Source of the DNA: Spirosoma fluviale
GTDB lineage: Bacteria > Bacteroidota > Bacteroidia > Cytophagales > Spirosomataceae
Direction of reading: 5' to 3'
Assembly (NCBI GenBank): GCA_945860325.1
Contig: CAMARL010000006.1
Location: forward strand, 1-25,340
Length of the DNA stretch: 25,340 bases
A program made the translations under genes and the position numbers. This document shows, in pieces, positions 15,437-23,139 of this stretch (positions are counted from its first letter, which is position 1; each line of letters begins with the position of its first letter). The notes beneath the pieces were generated by a model. The model was given only the letters and a program-made list of their open reading frames with translations, was not told the origin of the DNA and did not search any database.

Positions 15437-16075
15437 ATGAAAGGTTTTATAAATTCGATTATTGGGGCATGGAGCGAGGATTGGAAGAAACCAACATTCA
15501 GACTCAGTTTTTTATTGGCCATACTTTCATTTTCTATTTTTCCATGGAAAGCTGCCACTTATTTTCAATGGATTCAACAACGTGAAGGCATTATTTTATA
15601 TGATTTACTATTGGAGCTTATCCCTTCAAAAAATGTCTCCTACCCGATTTTCTCCATCATTTATTGCACGGTCATTTACTTAATAATCAGACTTTTGGCC
15701 ACTCCAAAGACCTTCGTTTGGTTTGCTTGGGCATTCAACTTAGAAACAGCCTTTCGCTTTTTAACCATTTATTTAGTGGCCTTAAATCCGCCCTTAGGGA
15801 TTGTCGACTTACATGACCCAGTAGCAACCCTATTCATTTATGGAGAAAATATGGCCATTACAAAAGACCTGTTCTTTTCTGGACATACCGCTACGATGGT
15901 GTTTGCTTGTTATTTCTTGCCGCTCAAAAAGGAAAAAATTCTGGCTATAATGTTGACCCTCTTACTGGCAATGTTGTTATTAATCCAACATGTACATTAT
16001 ACCATTGATATTATCATGGCGCCATTATTTACCTTATTGGCCATTGGGATTATCAAAAAGTGGACTAAAAATTAA
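15437..16075 (+). CDS. Sphingomyelin-synthase-like (PAP2_C) membrane enzyme, putative lipid head-group transferase or phosphatase
   Basis: Small polytopic membrane protein (212 aa) with about six hydrophobic segments. FFSGHTATM (H150) and HVHYTIDII (H187, D191) reproduce the His-His-Asp triad of the sphingomyelin synthase/PAP2_C family: SGHT before one helix, HYT-x-D in the next. In that family the triad moves a phospho-head-group between a glycerophospholipid and ceramide or diacylglycerol; other PAP2 relatives are lipid phosphatases. Many Bacteroidota make sphingolipids, so a role in ceramide phospholipid synthesis is possible but is inferred from motifs only. The ATG at 15437 is preferred over 15344 or 15386 because the longer forms overlap divergent msrA and a -7 box lies at 15402. 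The 3' end overlaps convergent capD-like gene by 11 bp. Confidence 0.75.
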   Translation: MKGFINSIIGAWSEDWKKPTFRLSFLLAILSFSIFPWKAATYFQWIQQREGIILYDLLLELIPSKNVSYPIFSIIYCTVIYLIIRLLATPKTFVWFAWAFNLETAFRFLTIYLVALNPPLGIVDLHDPVATLFIYGENMAITKDLFFSGHTATMVFACYFLPLKKEKILAIMLTLLLAMLLLIQHVHYTIDIIMAPLFTLLAIGIIKKWTKN

Positions 16076-18005
16076 TTCCGCGTTTGATGTGGACGGGAAC
16101 TTTGTCCAACTTCTCAAAGATTGAGTTATTTGATTTATATTCAGGAATTACTTCCTTGATTTTAGATACGAGTTCATTATTATCTCCCACAACCAACACC
16201 TCTTGAATCAGGTTCATCTGAATATCCATGTAAGCGTAACTTGGTACATTTACTTTGGCAATTAAAATTTTGGGATGGTGTGTGGGTAATGTATTTTCAT
16301 CCGTACTTAAAAGTTCTTCATATAACTTCTCGCCGGGACGTAAACCTGTAAATTTAATTTCGATATCACGGTCGACACGCATTCCACTTAGGGTAATCAT
16401 TTTTTTGGCAAGATTAATAATCTTAACCGATTCGCCCATATCAAAGACGAAAACTTCACCGCCTTCGCCCATAGTAGCTGCCTCTAATACAAGTTCGCAA
16501 GCTTCAGGAATGGTCATAAAATAACGGGTAATATCTGGGTGCGTCACCGTCACAGGACCCCCACGCTCAATTTGCTTTTTAAATAAAGGAATAACCGAAC
16601 CATTAGAACCTAAAACGTTACCAAATCTAGTCGCAATAAATTTCGTATGCATACCTTCCAACTGGTTCATCGACTGTGTATACATTTCGGCAAATCGCTT
16701 GGTAGCACCCATTACATTGGTTGGATTTACCGCTTTATCGGTAGACACCATGACAAATTTATCCACCCCATTTTCGGCCGCTAAATCGGCTAAAATACGC
16801 GTCCCTAAAATATTGATTTTAACGGCTTCGTAGGGGTTTTTCTCCATCAAAGGCACGTGCTTGTAGGCAGCCGCGTGAAAAACAATAGAGGGTTTGTGCG
16901 TTTTGAAAATGTAGGACATTCGATTGATATCAGACACATCAGCTACCTTAACGACAATCTCAGTATTGGAAGGAGTTCGTCCCACCAACTCATATTCCAA
17001 ATCAAATAGCCCCGACTCAGCCTGGTCTACTAAAATAATTTTAGAAGGAAAATAGGCGATCAATTGGCGTACAATCTCTGAGCCAATAGAACCTGCAGCG
17101 CCCGTAACCATAATAGACTTGCTATTCATTTCCTCCGAGATCATTTTATTGTTCATCTGAATCTCCTCTCGGCCCAGTAAATCTTCAATTTTAACATTAT
17201 GAATCTGATTAACGGCAAACTCCCCACCTACCCATTTGTCTACCGGAGGCAAGGTTTTAACCACTACACCACGATCCAAAAACACATCGGAAATTTTTCT
17301 CTTAGCCTGTATATTAATATTTTTTATGGCCATAATAACCTGAAGCCCTTCATAAGTATCCACAAACTTATCCAAGGCTTCAGCTAAATTAAATACGCGA
17401 ATTCCTTCGATGGTTTTGCCAACTTTAGATTCATTATCGTCAATGAATCCAAGTACTTGATAATTTATTCCTCGGTCATTTTGAATCACATTTTTAGTCA
17501 ATAAACCCGAATACCCCGCTCCATAAATTAATACTCCCACCGCTGGCTTAAACTCATTTATAAAGGATTCATAAAACTTTTTAACCATGAATCGAAGACT
17601 CACCAATAAAAATAAGCAAATGAAAAAGTCAATAACCAAGATGGAAATTGGCACATAGATCAATGTTTCCACTTGTAAAAAATACCTGATCGCGAGTGAA
17701 ATCACTGCGGCCACCATCGTGCCCGTAAAGATTGTTTTTAAGATTAATACCGCATCCTCAATACTCGTATGTCGAATAATCCCTGAATACGTCTTGAAAT
17801 ATAAAAAGGTAATTAAACGAATACTTAATAAGAAGACGAAATGATAAATGAAAACTTCTAAATGAAGTTCTTCATATCTAAAGTTTAACCGTAAAGCAGT
17901 AGCGGCTAAAAAAGAGAATATAGCAATAATAACATCAATGGCGAGAACTAACCACCTAGAGAGGAATCGATTTGAATAACGACGAATGAATAAAGACTGA
18001 GTCAT
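16065..18005 (-). CDS. Membrane-bound nucleotide-sugar 4,6-dehydratase (FlaA1/CapD/PglF/WbpM family)
   Basis: Inner-membrane enzyme that removes water from a UDP-HexNAc, typically UDP-GlcNAc, as the first step to deoxy-amino sugars used in O-antigen, capsule or protein glycans. Four N-terminal membrane helices (about 15-40, 50-70, 88-108, 115-138) precede a CoA-binding-like Rossmann fold with GAGYSG (162-167), then the catalytic SDR domain with TGAAGSIGSE (301-310), AAAYKHVPLME (378-388) and STDKAVNPTNVMGATKR (421-437). The usual SDR Tyr is replaced by Met (VMGATK), as in PglF, where a Thr-Asp-Lys set does the chemistry (here T422-D423-K424). Length 646 aa is typical. It follows the WbqC gene by 91 bp and has its own candidate promoter. 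The sugar product cannot be told from sequence. Confidence 0.93.
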   Translation of the reverse strand: MTQSLFIRRYSNRFLSRWLVLAIDVIIAIFSFLAATALRLNFRYEELHLEVFIYHFVFLLSIRLITFLYFKTYSGIIRHTSIEDAVLILKTIFTGTMVAAVISLAIRYFLQVETLIYVPISILVIDFFICLFLLVSLRFMVKKFYESFINEFKPAVGVLIYGAGYSGLLTKNVIQNDRGINYQVLGFIDDNESKVGKTIEGIRVFNLAEALDKFVDTYEGLQVIMAIKNINIQAKRKISDVFLDRGVVVKTLPPVDKWVGGEFAVNQIHNVKIEDLLGREEIQMNNKMISEEMNSKSIMVTGAAGSIGSEIVRQLIAYFPSKIILVDQAESGLFDLEYELVGRTPSNTEIVVKVADVSDINRMSYIFKTHKPSIVFHAAAYKHVPLMEKNPYEAVKINILGTRILADLAAENGVDKFVMVSTDKAVNPTNVMGATKRFAEMYTQSMNQLEGMHTKFIATRFGNVLGSNGSVIPLFKKQIERGGPVTVTHPDITRYFMTIPEACELVLEAATMGEGGEVFVFDMGESVKIINLAKKMITLSGMRVDRDIEIKFTGLRPGEKLYEELLSTDENTLPTHHPKILIAKVNVPSYAYMDIQMNLIQEVLVVGDNNELVSKIKEVIPEYKSNNSIFEKLDKVPVHIKRGINF

Positions 18006-18037
18006 TGACTAATTTAAATCTATTTTAATTCAATCTA

Positions 18038-18072
18038 CAAAGTTACCAATATATTCATAAAATGATACCAAA
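18038..18072 (-). promoter_or_regulatory. Candidate promoter of the dehydratase gene
   Basis: On the minus strand: TTTG (18072-18069), 23 bases, then TAACTTTG (18045-18038), a perfect TANNTTTG element. The spacer is at the long edge of the known range. Transcription would start about 25-30 bp before the ATG at 18005, so the gene need not depend on transcription from thiL-wbqC. Confidence 0.45.
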
Positions 18073-18096
18073 ATTTATTAAACGGGAAATCAATGC

Positions 18097-18798
18097 TTAA
18101 ATTAATTGGAAATTTTTAACCCATTGAACTACCTCTTCCTTATTATTCCACATCAAAACATCAATCATCGAAAGCCCATTGACAAACTCTTTTGTACTCC
18201 CCTGAGGATAGGGATTCAAATTGGGTTTTAAAAAATGTAAATCAATGCCATTTTCTTTAAAAAAGCTTTTTTCGTATAATTCTTGGCCATTAACCGCATT
18301 AATATAACTAGATTCCCCTAGCGATTTTGTGATTTCAATTAACCTTTCAGCGCGGCCATGGTCATTAGAAACTGATAATACAGAACTCTGATAGAATTTT
18401 TTTTCCAAACCAAGGTATGCCCAAGTGGCTTGAACGCTTTCACTCGCTAAATCTGCCAAACTCTCAAATTTTCTATGCAAAACCTGCTCGACCAGCTCCC
18501 TAACCACCGTATAATTTGGCGCTTTTTTGTAGGCAGAATCTAATTGATTCATGAATTTATTTGGAAACTCTTTCCCCCAAGATACCGTTGATTCCCTGAT
18601 GGTTTTATTTTGACTTTGCTTTTCTAAAGGAATGGTAAATAAAAACTCATTCCCCTGCATTAAAATTCTATTCCGATTGATCCAGCCTTTTTTAATAAAC
18701 ATCACGTCATCGTAAAAGACAAAATGATCGACCGCTTGAACTAATTGGAAATAGCCCAAATAAGGAAAAAAATAAGGTTGCATGATCGCTACCGCCAT
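18097..18798 (-). CDS. WbqC-family protein
   Basis: Member of the WbqC family, named from O-antigen gene clusters. The N-terminus AIMQPYFFPYLGYFQLV and the following FVFYDDVMFIKKGWINRNRI are the family's most conserved part, and the C-terminal LMWNNKEE also fits. Length 233 aa is usual. The biochemical role cannot be proven from sequence; the neighbouring UDP-sugar 4,6-dehydratase fits a part in surface amino-sugar modification, but this is inference. The ATG at 18798 (MAVAIMQPYFF) lies 3 bp after the thiL stop; an inner ATG at 18783 would give MQPYFFPYLGYF. No signal peptide is seen, so it is cytoplasmic. Translational coupling with thiL is likely. Confidence 0.9.
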   Translation of the reverse strand: MAVAIMQPYFFPYLGYFQLVQAVDHFVFYDDVMFIKKGWINRNRILMQGNEFLFTIPLEKQSQNKTIRESTVSWGKEFPNKFMNQLDSAYKKAPNYTVVRELVEQVLHRKFESLADLASESVQATWAYLGLEKKFYQSSVLSVSNDHGRAERLIEITKSLGESSYINAVNGQELYEKSFFKENGIDLHFLKPNLNPYPQGSTKEFVNGLSMIDVLMWNNKEEVVQWVKNFQLI

Positions 18799-18801
18799 AT
18801 T

Positions 18802-19827
18802 TTAGTTTTCGCCAAATCCTGGCGCAGTTAAATCGACAATTTGGTCTGACTTCATAACGAGAACACGCTCATGCTTCACATCGGTCATATAACCTATGGC
18901 CGTGACATCGGCTATTTTCTCAACTTTCTCGAAATCCTTTTGAGATACGGTAAAAACTAATTCATAGTCTTCGCCCCCATTTAACGCCGCGGTCAATGGG
19001 CTTAAATTAAATTCTGTGGCAGATAAATAAGTTTCATCGTCAATAGGAATGTTTTTCTCGAAAATTCTGGCACCCGTATTTGAGGCATTACACAAATGAA
19101 TAATTTCAGAGGCTAATCCGTCGGAACAATCGATCATGGAAGTTGGCACCACCCCCATTTCAGCCAACTCATGTAAAATATCAAATCGTGCCACGGGTTT
19201 TAATTGGCGCAACACCACATAACTTTTCCCATCCAATTCTGGCTGCATGGTTGGATTAGCTAGATAAACTTGCTTCTCTCTTTCCAAAGATTGCAAACCC
19301 ATCAGCGCTCCACCCAAATCTCCTGTTACACAAATCACATCATTGGGCTTGGCACCGGACCTTTTGGTTAGGTTATTTGAGTCGACCAACCCTAATGCGG
19401 AAACAGAAATAATTAATCCTTGGGGAGATGCGGTCGTATCTCCACCCACTAAATCCACTTTATATTCCTCACAAGCCTGTTGGATACCGGTATATAATTC
19501 CTCAACGGCCTCTACCGAAAAGCGATTACTTAAACCTAAGCCTATCGATATTTGAGTAGGTTTAGCATTCATCGCTGCTATATCAGAAAGCGCCAAACTT
19601 ACTATTTTAAAACCCAAATGGGGCAATGGAGAATAGGACAAATCAAAATGAACTCCTTCAATCAATAATTCCGTGGTGAATACCACTTCCATGCCCTCCG
19701 CATGTAAAGAAGCGGCATCATCCCCTATGCCAATCGCAGTCCAAGATTGATGAGATGAAAATGGTTTAGCTAAGCGCTCAATCAATCCAAATTCGCCAAC
19801 AATGCCAATTTCAGTTCTCTTTTCCAT
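18802..19827 (-). CDS. thiL: Thiamine-monophosphate kinase ThiL
   Basis: ATP-dependent kinase that makes thiamine diphosphate from thiamine monophosphate, the last step of cofactor synthesis, in the cytoplasm. Motifs seen: GIGDDAA (33-39), TTELLIEGVHFDL (51-63), SDIAAM (81-86), GGDTT (128-132), VTGDLGGA, and DCSDG (233-237) and GGEDYEL for magnesium and nucleotide binding. The ATG at 19827 gives MEKRTEIGIVGEFGLIERL, the normal family start, and 341 aa. An upstream ATG at 19866 would read through a terminator hairpin and is rejected. That terminator ends only 5 bases before the ATG, so expression must come from read-through of the lipoprotein transcript or from a promoter I cannot see. No TPP riboswitch is visible upstream. 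Confidence 0.95.
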   Translation of the reverse strand: MEKRTEIGIVGEFGLIERLAKPFSSHQSWTAIGIGDDAASLHAEGMEVVFTTELLIEGVHFDLSYSPLPHLGFKIVSLALSDIAAMNAKPTQISIGLGLSNRFSVEAVEELYTGIQQACEEYKVDLVGGDTTASPQGLIISVSALGLVDSNNLTKRSGAKPNDVICVTGDLGGALMGLQSLEREKQVYLANPTMQPELDGKSYVVLRQLKPVARFDILHELAEMGVVPTSMIDCSDGLASEIIHLCNASNTGARIFEKNIPIDDETYLSATEFNLSPLTAALNGGEDYELVFTVSQKDFEKVEKIADVTAIGYMTDVKHERVLVMKSDQIVDLTAPGFGEN

Positions 19828-19832
19828 ATAAT

Positions 19833-19862
19833 AAAAAAGAGCCGCCTTTTTACAGGCGGCTC
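19833..19862 (-). terminator. Intrinsic terminator of the lipoprotein gene, in the thiL leader
   Basis: On the minus strand GAGCCGCC (19862-19855), an 8-base loop, GGCGGCTC (19846-19839), then six T (19838-19833): a textbook factor-independent terminator 17 bp after the lipoprotein stop. The thiL ATG at 19827 follows the T run by 5 bases. Confidence 0.88.
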
Positions 19863-19879
19863 CCATTAAATCATTTTTT

Positions 19880-20380
19880 TTAGGGATTTACTAAAGTCAA
19901 GACCACTTTTTTATTGGTTGCCTTGATGTAAGCGGTAGTCGTTTCTAAGGCTAAACTAGTTGCCGTAGGTGTTCCACTGATGGTTAATTCTAACGTGCCA
20001 TTGGTTCCCGATGGTGCACCTTCTGAACTTGTCAAACCTGTTAAACTCAATTTTTTATTATCTGAAGACAATGAATAACTCCCTGTAAATTTTTTGCCGT
20101 CAAATTCAGTCAATGTGACGGAGCCTGAAGTGCTTAAATCTAATTTAAATTGTGAATATCCAGCGACCAAATTAGTTGTTCCTCCTTTGGTATATTGGAC
20201 AACGCCATCCCATGAAACTGTATTCGCCGACCACACTTTTTTAACCAAATCCGCAACCGTAGGAGTTACAGGCGTTGGTGTAACGGGTGTAGGAGTTACA
20301 GGCGTCGGGTCGCTTTTTGAACTGCAAGCACCCAAAAACAGGGCTGCTAGAAAGCTTAAAAATAAGATATACTGTTTCAT
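19880..20380 (-). CDS. Small lipoprotein with a proline-rich spacer, function unknown
   Basis: Predicted lipoprotein of 166 aa. The N-terminus MKQYILFLSFLAALFLGAC is a signal peptide with lipobox LGAC at C19, followed by SSKSD and a spacer built from PVTPT repeats (about 25-41). The rest (about 42-166) is rich in Ser, Thr and Gly with short beta-strand-like stretches (such as SQFKLDLSTSGSVTLTEFDG), recalling small lipocalin-like Bacteroidota lipoproteins, but I do not recognise a specific family. The Asp in SSKSD is not directly after the Cys, so sorting to inner or outer membrane is unclear. It is monocistronic by appearance: divergent from the cytochrome-b5-like gene upstream and followed by a strong terminator. 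Confidence 0.85.
   Translation of the reverse strand: MKQYILFLSFLAALFLGACSSKSDPTPVTPTPVTPTPVTPTVADLVKKVWSANTVSWDGVVQYTKGGTTNLVAGYSQFKLDLSTSGSVTLTEFDGKKFTGSYSLSSDNKKLSLTGLTSSEGAPSGTNGTLELTISGTPTATSLALETTTAYIKATNKKVVLTLVNP
20259..20305 (-). repeat. Short tandem repeat encoding the PVTPT spacer
   Basis: GTAGGAGTTACAGGCGT occurs at 20259-20275 and again at 20289-20305, a 30-bp period (10 residues, two PVTPT units); the 15-bp unit between them is a diverged copy. The unit keeps the reading frame, so copy changes would lengthen or shorten the lipoprotein spacer without a frameshift. Confidence 0.7.
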
Positions 20381-20464
20381 AATATTAAAACTTATTTAAT
20401 TCGTGTAAAATTAAAAATCTTTATTAAAAAAATGGTCTTTCACTGATTTTATTTAGCTTCGTGC

Positions 20465-20719
20465 TTGATATATTTTACTTTGGAAAATTCATTACCCTTT
20501 TATACTAAATCACAATTAGCTTTACGAAATGGACAGGACAAACCCGAAATTTGGGTAGCCTTTGCTGGTAAAATTTTTGATATGACTAAGTCCAAGCTTT
20601 GGAAAAATGGCAAGCATTATGAGCATTGGGCAGGGCAAGATTTAACTGAGGAATTGGCTGATGCGCCACATTCAGCCAAAGTATTTGAAAAATTTGAACC
20701 TATAGGCCATTTAAAATAA
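20465..20719 (+). CDS. Small cytochrome-b5-like heme/steroid-binding domain protein
   Basis: A single-domain protein of the cytochrome b5/MAPR (membrane-associated progesterone receptor-like) fold, likely a heme-binding electron carrier or heme handler. The line LALRNGQDKPEIWVAFAGKIFDMT, split here as the opening strand and turn, is followed by WKNGKHYEHWAGQDLTEEL and APHS; the His residues in KHYEHWAG and APH are candidate heme ligands. No signal peptide or membrane helix, so cytoplasmic. The frame opens at a TTG at 20465 (84 aa); a second TTG at 20480 (79 aa, MENSLPFYTK) is equally plausible. There is no ATG start. It ends one base before the BadF-type gene, so the two form an operon. Confidence 0.82.
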   Translation: MIYFTLENSLPFYTKSQLALRNGQDKPEIWVAFAGKIFDMTKSKLWKNGKHYEHWAGQDLTEELADAPHSAKVFEKFEPIGHLK

Positions 20720-20720
20720 C

Positions 20721-21584
20721 ATGTTACTACTCATTGAAAGTGGTTCTACGAAAACGGAATGGAGGTTTATAGCCAAACCTGATGAGCCTTATGATTCGTT
20801 TTTTTCAGCAGGCATAAACCCCTATTATCAATCGGCCAATGAGATCATCATTTCGCAAACTGAAGTCTCAACATGGATTGCCGGCAAAAAAATAGAACAA
20901 ATATACTATTACGGTACCGGGATCACGGGTGAGGATAAGGTACAAATCATTCGTGAATTTTTATTAACAATCATTCAGGGGGCTAGCGTGCAAATTGAGA
21001 ATGATTTAATGGCGGCTGCTAAAGCGAGTTGCGGAGACGAAAAAGGAATTGCATGCATATTGGGCACGGGATCCAACTCAGGTTTTTTCGATGGTCAAAA
21101 AATAACCGAGCAAATCCCACCGCTAGGATTCTGGTTAGGGGATGAGGGTAGCGGAGGTCATTTAGGCAAAACGCTAGTTCTTAGCTATTTGCATCATGAA
21201 ATGCCAGAAGAATTACGAACAAACTTTATTGCCAGGTTTGGGGAAATCAATAGGTTAGACGTTTTAGAAAAAGCCTATCGAGGCGAATTCCCCAATCGCT
21301 GGTTTGCAAGCTTTTCCAAATTTATATTTCAGCACCGTAGAGAACCTTTTTGTTATCAATTAATCGAGCAGTCATTCCAACAATTTTGCTCCTTATATAT
21401 TTTAAAATACACGCATGCATTTGAAACCCCGATTCATTTTACGGGTTCCGTTGCATTCTATTATTCCGATATTTTAAAAAGAGTTTTGAATGCCCATAAA
21501 TTAAAATTAGGGCACATTTCTGAAGCGCCAATGGCTGGTTTGACATTGTATTACAAAAATCAGCTTTGGCCAAAAAACAAATAA
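20721..21584 (+). CDS. BadF/BadG/BcrA/BcrD-type ATPase, N-acetylglucosamine-kinase-like
   Basis: Sugar-kinase/ASKHA-fold ATPase, 287 aa. IESGSTKTEW (5-14) is the phosphate-1 loop, ENDLMAAA (93-100) the acidic segment, ILGTGSNSGFF (113-123) the phosphate-2 loop, and GFWLGDEGSGGHLGK (136-150) the sugar-side region typical of the N-acetylglucosamine kinase-like branch. FTGSVAFYY near 235 is the adenosine-motif region. It probably phosphorylates an amino sugar released in peptidoglycan recycling, but the substrate is inferred from family only. It begins one base after the cytochrome-b5-like gene. A 91-bp gap, without a clear terminator, separates it from the next gene. Confidence 0.88.
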   Translation: MLLLIESGSTKTEWRFIAKPDEPYDSFFSAGINPYYQSANEIIISQTEVSTWIAGKKIEQIYYYGTGITGEDKVQIIREFLLTIIQGASVQIENDLMAAAKASCGDEKGIACILGTGSNSGFFDGQKITEQIPPLGFWLGDEGSGGHLGKTLVLSYLHHEMPEELRTNFIARFGEINRLDVLEKAYRGEFPNRWFASFSKFIFQHRREPFCYQLIEQSFQQFCSLYILKYTHAFETPIHFTGSVAFYYSDILKRVLNAHKLKLGHISEAPMAGLTLYYKNQLWPKNK

Positions 21585-21675
21585 GAGTTGGATTTTTTCA
21601 AGAGTGCGCAACAAATGAGGATATAATTTTTTAAATTGCATCACGCCTTTGTACATCAACAAAATAAATTCGTCA

Positions 21676-23088
21676 ATGACACCTAGAGTTAAATCCATTG
21701 GTACGAAACAAAAAGCATTAAAAATCAATTTAGATCTTAGTGTTTACGGATCCTTCGCTGAAATTGGGGCTGGACAGGATGTTGCAGCTAATTTTTTCAA
21801 AGCGGGAGGAGCAGCTGGAACGATCGCCAAAACGATTTCTGCCTATGACATGGCTTTTTCGGATGCAATTTATGGGGAAGAAGCTTCAGGTAAATATGTG
21901 TGTGAGACACGGTTGATGAAAATGTTAAACCGCGAGTACAAACTATTAAATGTTCGTTTAACTGAATCAGCAGATGAAAAAAGATTTTTTGCCTTTGCAG
22001 ATACTGTTTCAGCATTGAACTATCAAAAAACAAATGAAAGTCATGGTTGGATTGGACTTAGGTTTCAATTAAAACCCAATGGTGCTTTTAATGATGTGGT
22101 GATTCACGTGAATATGCTGGATAATGATAACATATTACAACAGCAAGCGCTTGGGATCATTGGCGTAAATTTACTTTATGGCTGTTATACGCATCACAAC
22201 AACCCTGAGACCCTTCTTTTATCCTTGTTAGATGATTTGTCGACAGACCGGATTGAAATCGATATGATCCGTTTTGAAGGTCCCGATTTTAAAGATGTTG
22301 ACAATCGATTAATGTCTTTATACTTGGTTAAGCATGGCTATGCGCAAGCGGCGGTTTTCGGGCCTGATGGCAATGTGATGCAACCCTATGATGCCCTTTC
22401 GAAAAAGCATATTGTCGCAATTCGTGGTCGATTTAGGCCTGTGACAAATATTTTCCTAGATATGCTTAAAAAAGGAGTTAAGCAATTTGAAAATGAGGCT
22501 GATGTGGATGATGATAAAATCTGTATTTTATCTGAATTAACGCTGCGAAATTTGGAAGATGGGACAAATCAAATTGACGAAAAAGACTTTTTGGACCGAG
22601 TGGATATTCTATGTTCTTTAGGCCAAACGGTTTTGATTTCTAACTTCCATGAATATTTCAAATTGGTTGCCTATTTAAGTCAATTTACAAAACTACGTAT
22701 GGCGCTCATCATGGGTATGCCTAATTTAGAATATATTTTTGATGAGAATCACTACAAAGATTTGCCAGGAGGTATTATTAGTGCATTTGCAAGTTTATTT
22801 GGGCAAAAAATAAAGCTTTATTTATACCCTACTTTAAATGAGCAAGGTGAAATCATTCACTTAAATACATTTAAAACTGAGCCGCATTTAGCGGGCTTAT
22901 TGACCTATTTAAAGGACAATGAGAAGTTGGAAGACATCCAAAAATTCGACGAGAATTTAATGACCATACGAACCGACAGCGTATTAGGTATGATTCAAAA
23001 TGGCACGGGAGATTGGGAAAAAATGGTTCCCGCCTCCGTAACTAAGCAAATTAAGGAAAATCATTTGTTTGGGTACGCCAACCACTAA
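21676..23088 (+). CDS. Conserved protein of unknown function, 470 aa
   Basis: I recall near-identical openings (KALKINLD...YGSFAEIGAGQ...FF.AGGAAGTIAKTISAYDM.FSDAIYG) from many Bacteroidota proteins; databases give them conflicting names such as nicotinate-nucleotide adenylyltransferase or TonB-dependent receptor. Neither name is supported: there is no HIGH-type nucleotidyl-transferase motif, no signal peptide and no outer-membrane barrel. The protein is soluble and mixed alpha/beta, with glycine-rich GAGQDVAANFFKAGGAAGTIA (split across about 24-44), an acidic ENEADVDDDK stretch and no membrane helix. The ATG at 21676 is chosen; a TTG at 21649 adds nine residues. It sits after a GlcNAc-kinase-like gene and is convergent with carA. 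Real gene, function unknown. Confidence 0.88.
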   Translation: MTPRVKSIGTKQKALKINLDLSVYGSFAEIGAGQDVAANFFKAGGAAGTIAKTISAYDMAFSDAIYGEEASGKYVCETRLMKMLNREYKLLNVRLTESADEKRFFAFADTVSALNYQKTNESHGWIGLRFQLKPNGAFNDVVIHVNMLDNDNILQQQALGIIGVNLLYGCYTHHNNPETLLLSLLDDLSTDRIEIDMIRFEGPDFKDVDNRLMSLYLVKHGYAQAAVFGPDGNVMQPYDALSKKHIVAIRGRFRPVTNIFLDMLKKGVKQFENEADVDDDKICILSELTLRNLEDGTNQIDEKDFLDRVDILCSLGQTVLISNFHEYFKLVAYLSQFTKLRMALIMGMPNLEYIFDENHYKDLPGGIISAFASLFGQKIKLYLYPTLNEQGEIIHLNTFKTEPHLAGLLTYLKDNEKLEDIQKFDENLMTIRTDSVLGMIQNGTGDWEKMVPASVTKQIKENHLFGYANH

Positions 23089-23089
23089 C

Positions 23090-23117
23090 ATGTTTCTCAA
23101 AAATCTTTGAGAAACAT
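23090..23117. terminator. Perfect hairpin between convergent genes
   Basis: ATGTTTCTCAAA (23090-23101), loop AATC, then TTTGAGAAACAT (23106-23117): a perfect 12-bp stem 2 bp after the stop of the 470-aa protein gene and 22 bp beyond the carA stop. It could stop transcription from both sides. No T run follows on either strand. Confidence 0.55.
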
Positions 23118-23139
23118 TATACCACTACTTGCCTGTTGG

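Noticed and set aside
15388..15558. Longer msrA start at 15558
   Set aside because: The extra 57 residues overlap the divergent PAP2_C gene and would bury the lipoprotein signal inside the protein.
19828..19900. TPP riboswitch before thiL
   Set aside because: Neither the conserved CUGAGA nor the other TPP aptamer core is present; the structure is a simple terminator hairpin.
20094..20399. Plus-strand reading frame of 101 aa with GVTGVG repeats
   Set aside because: It is the antisense of the lipoprotein gene; the repeats mirror the PVTPT spacer. The lipoprotein strand has a signal peptide, lipobox and terminator.
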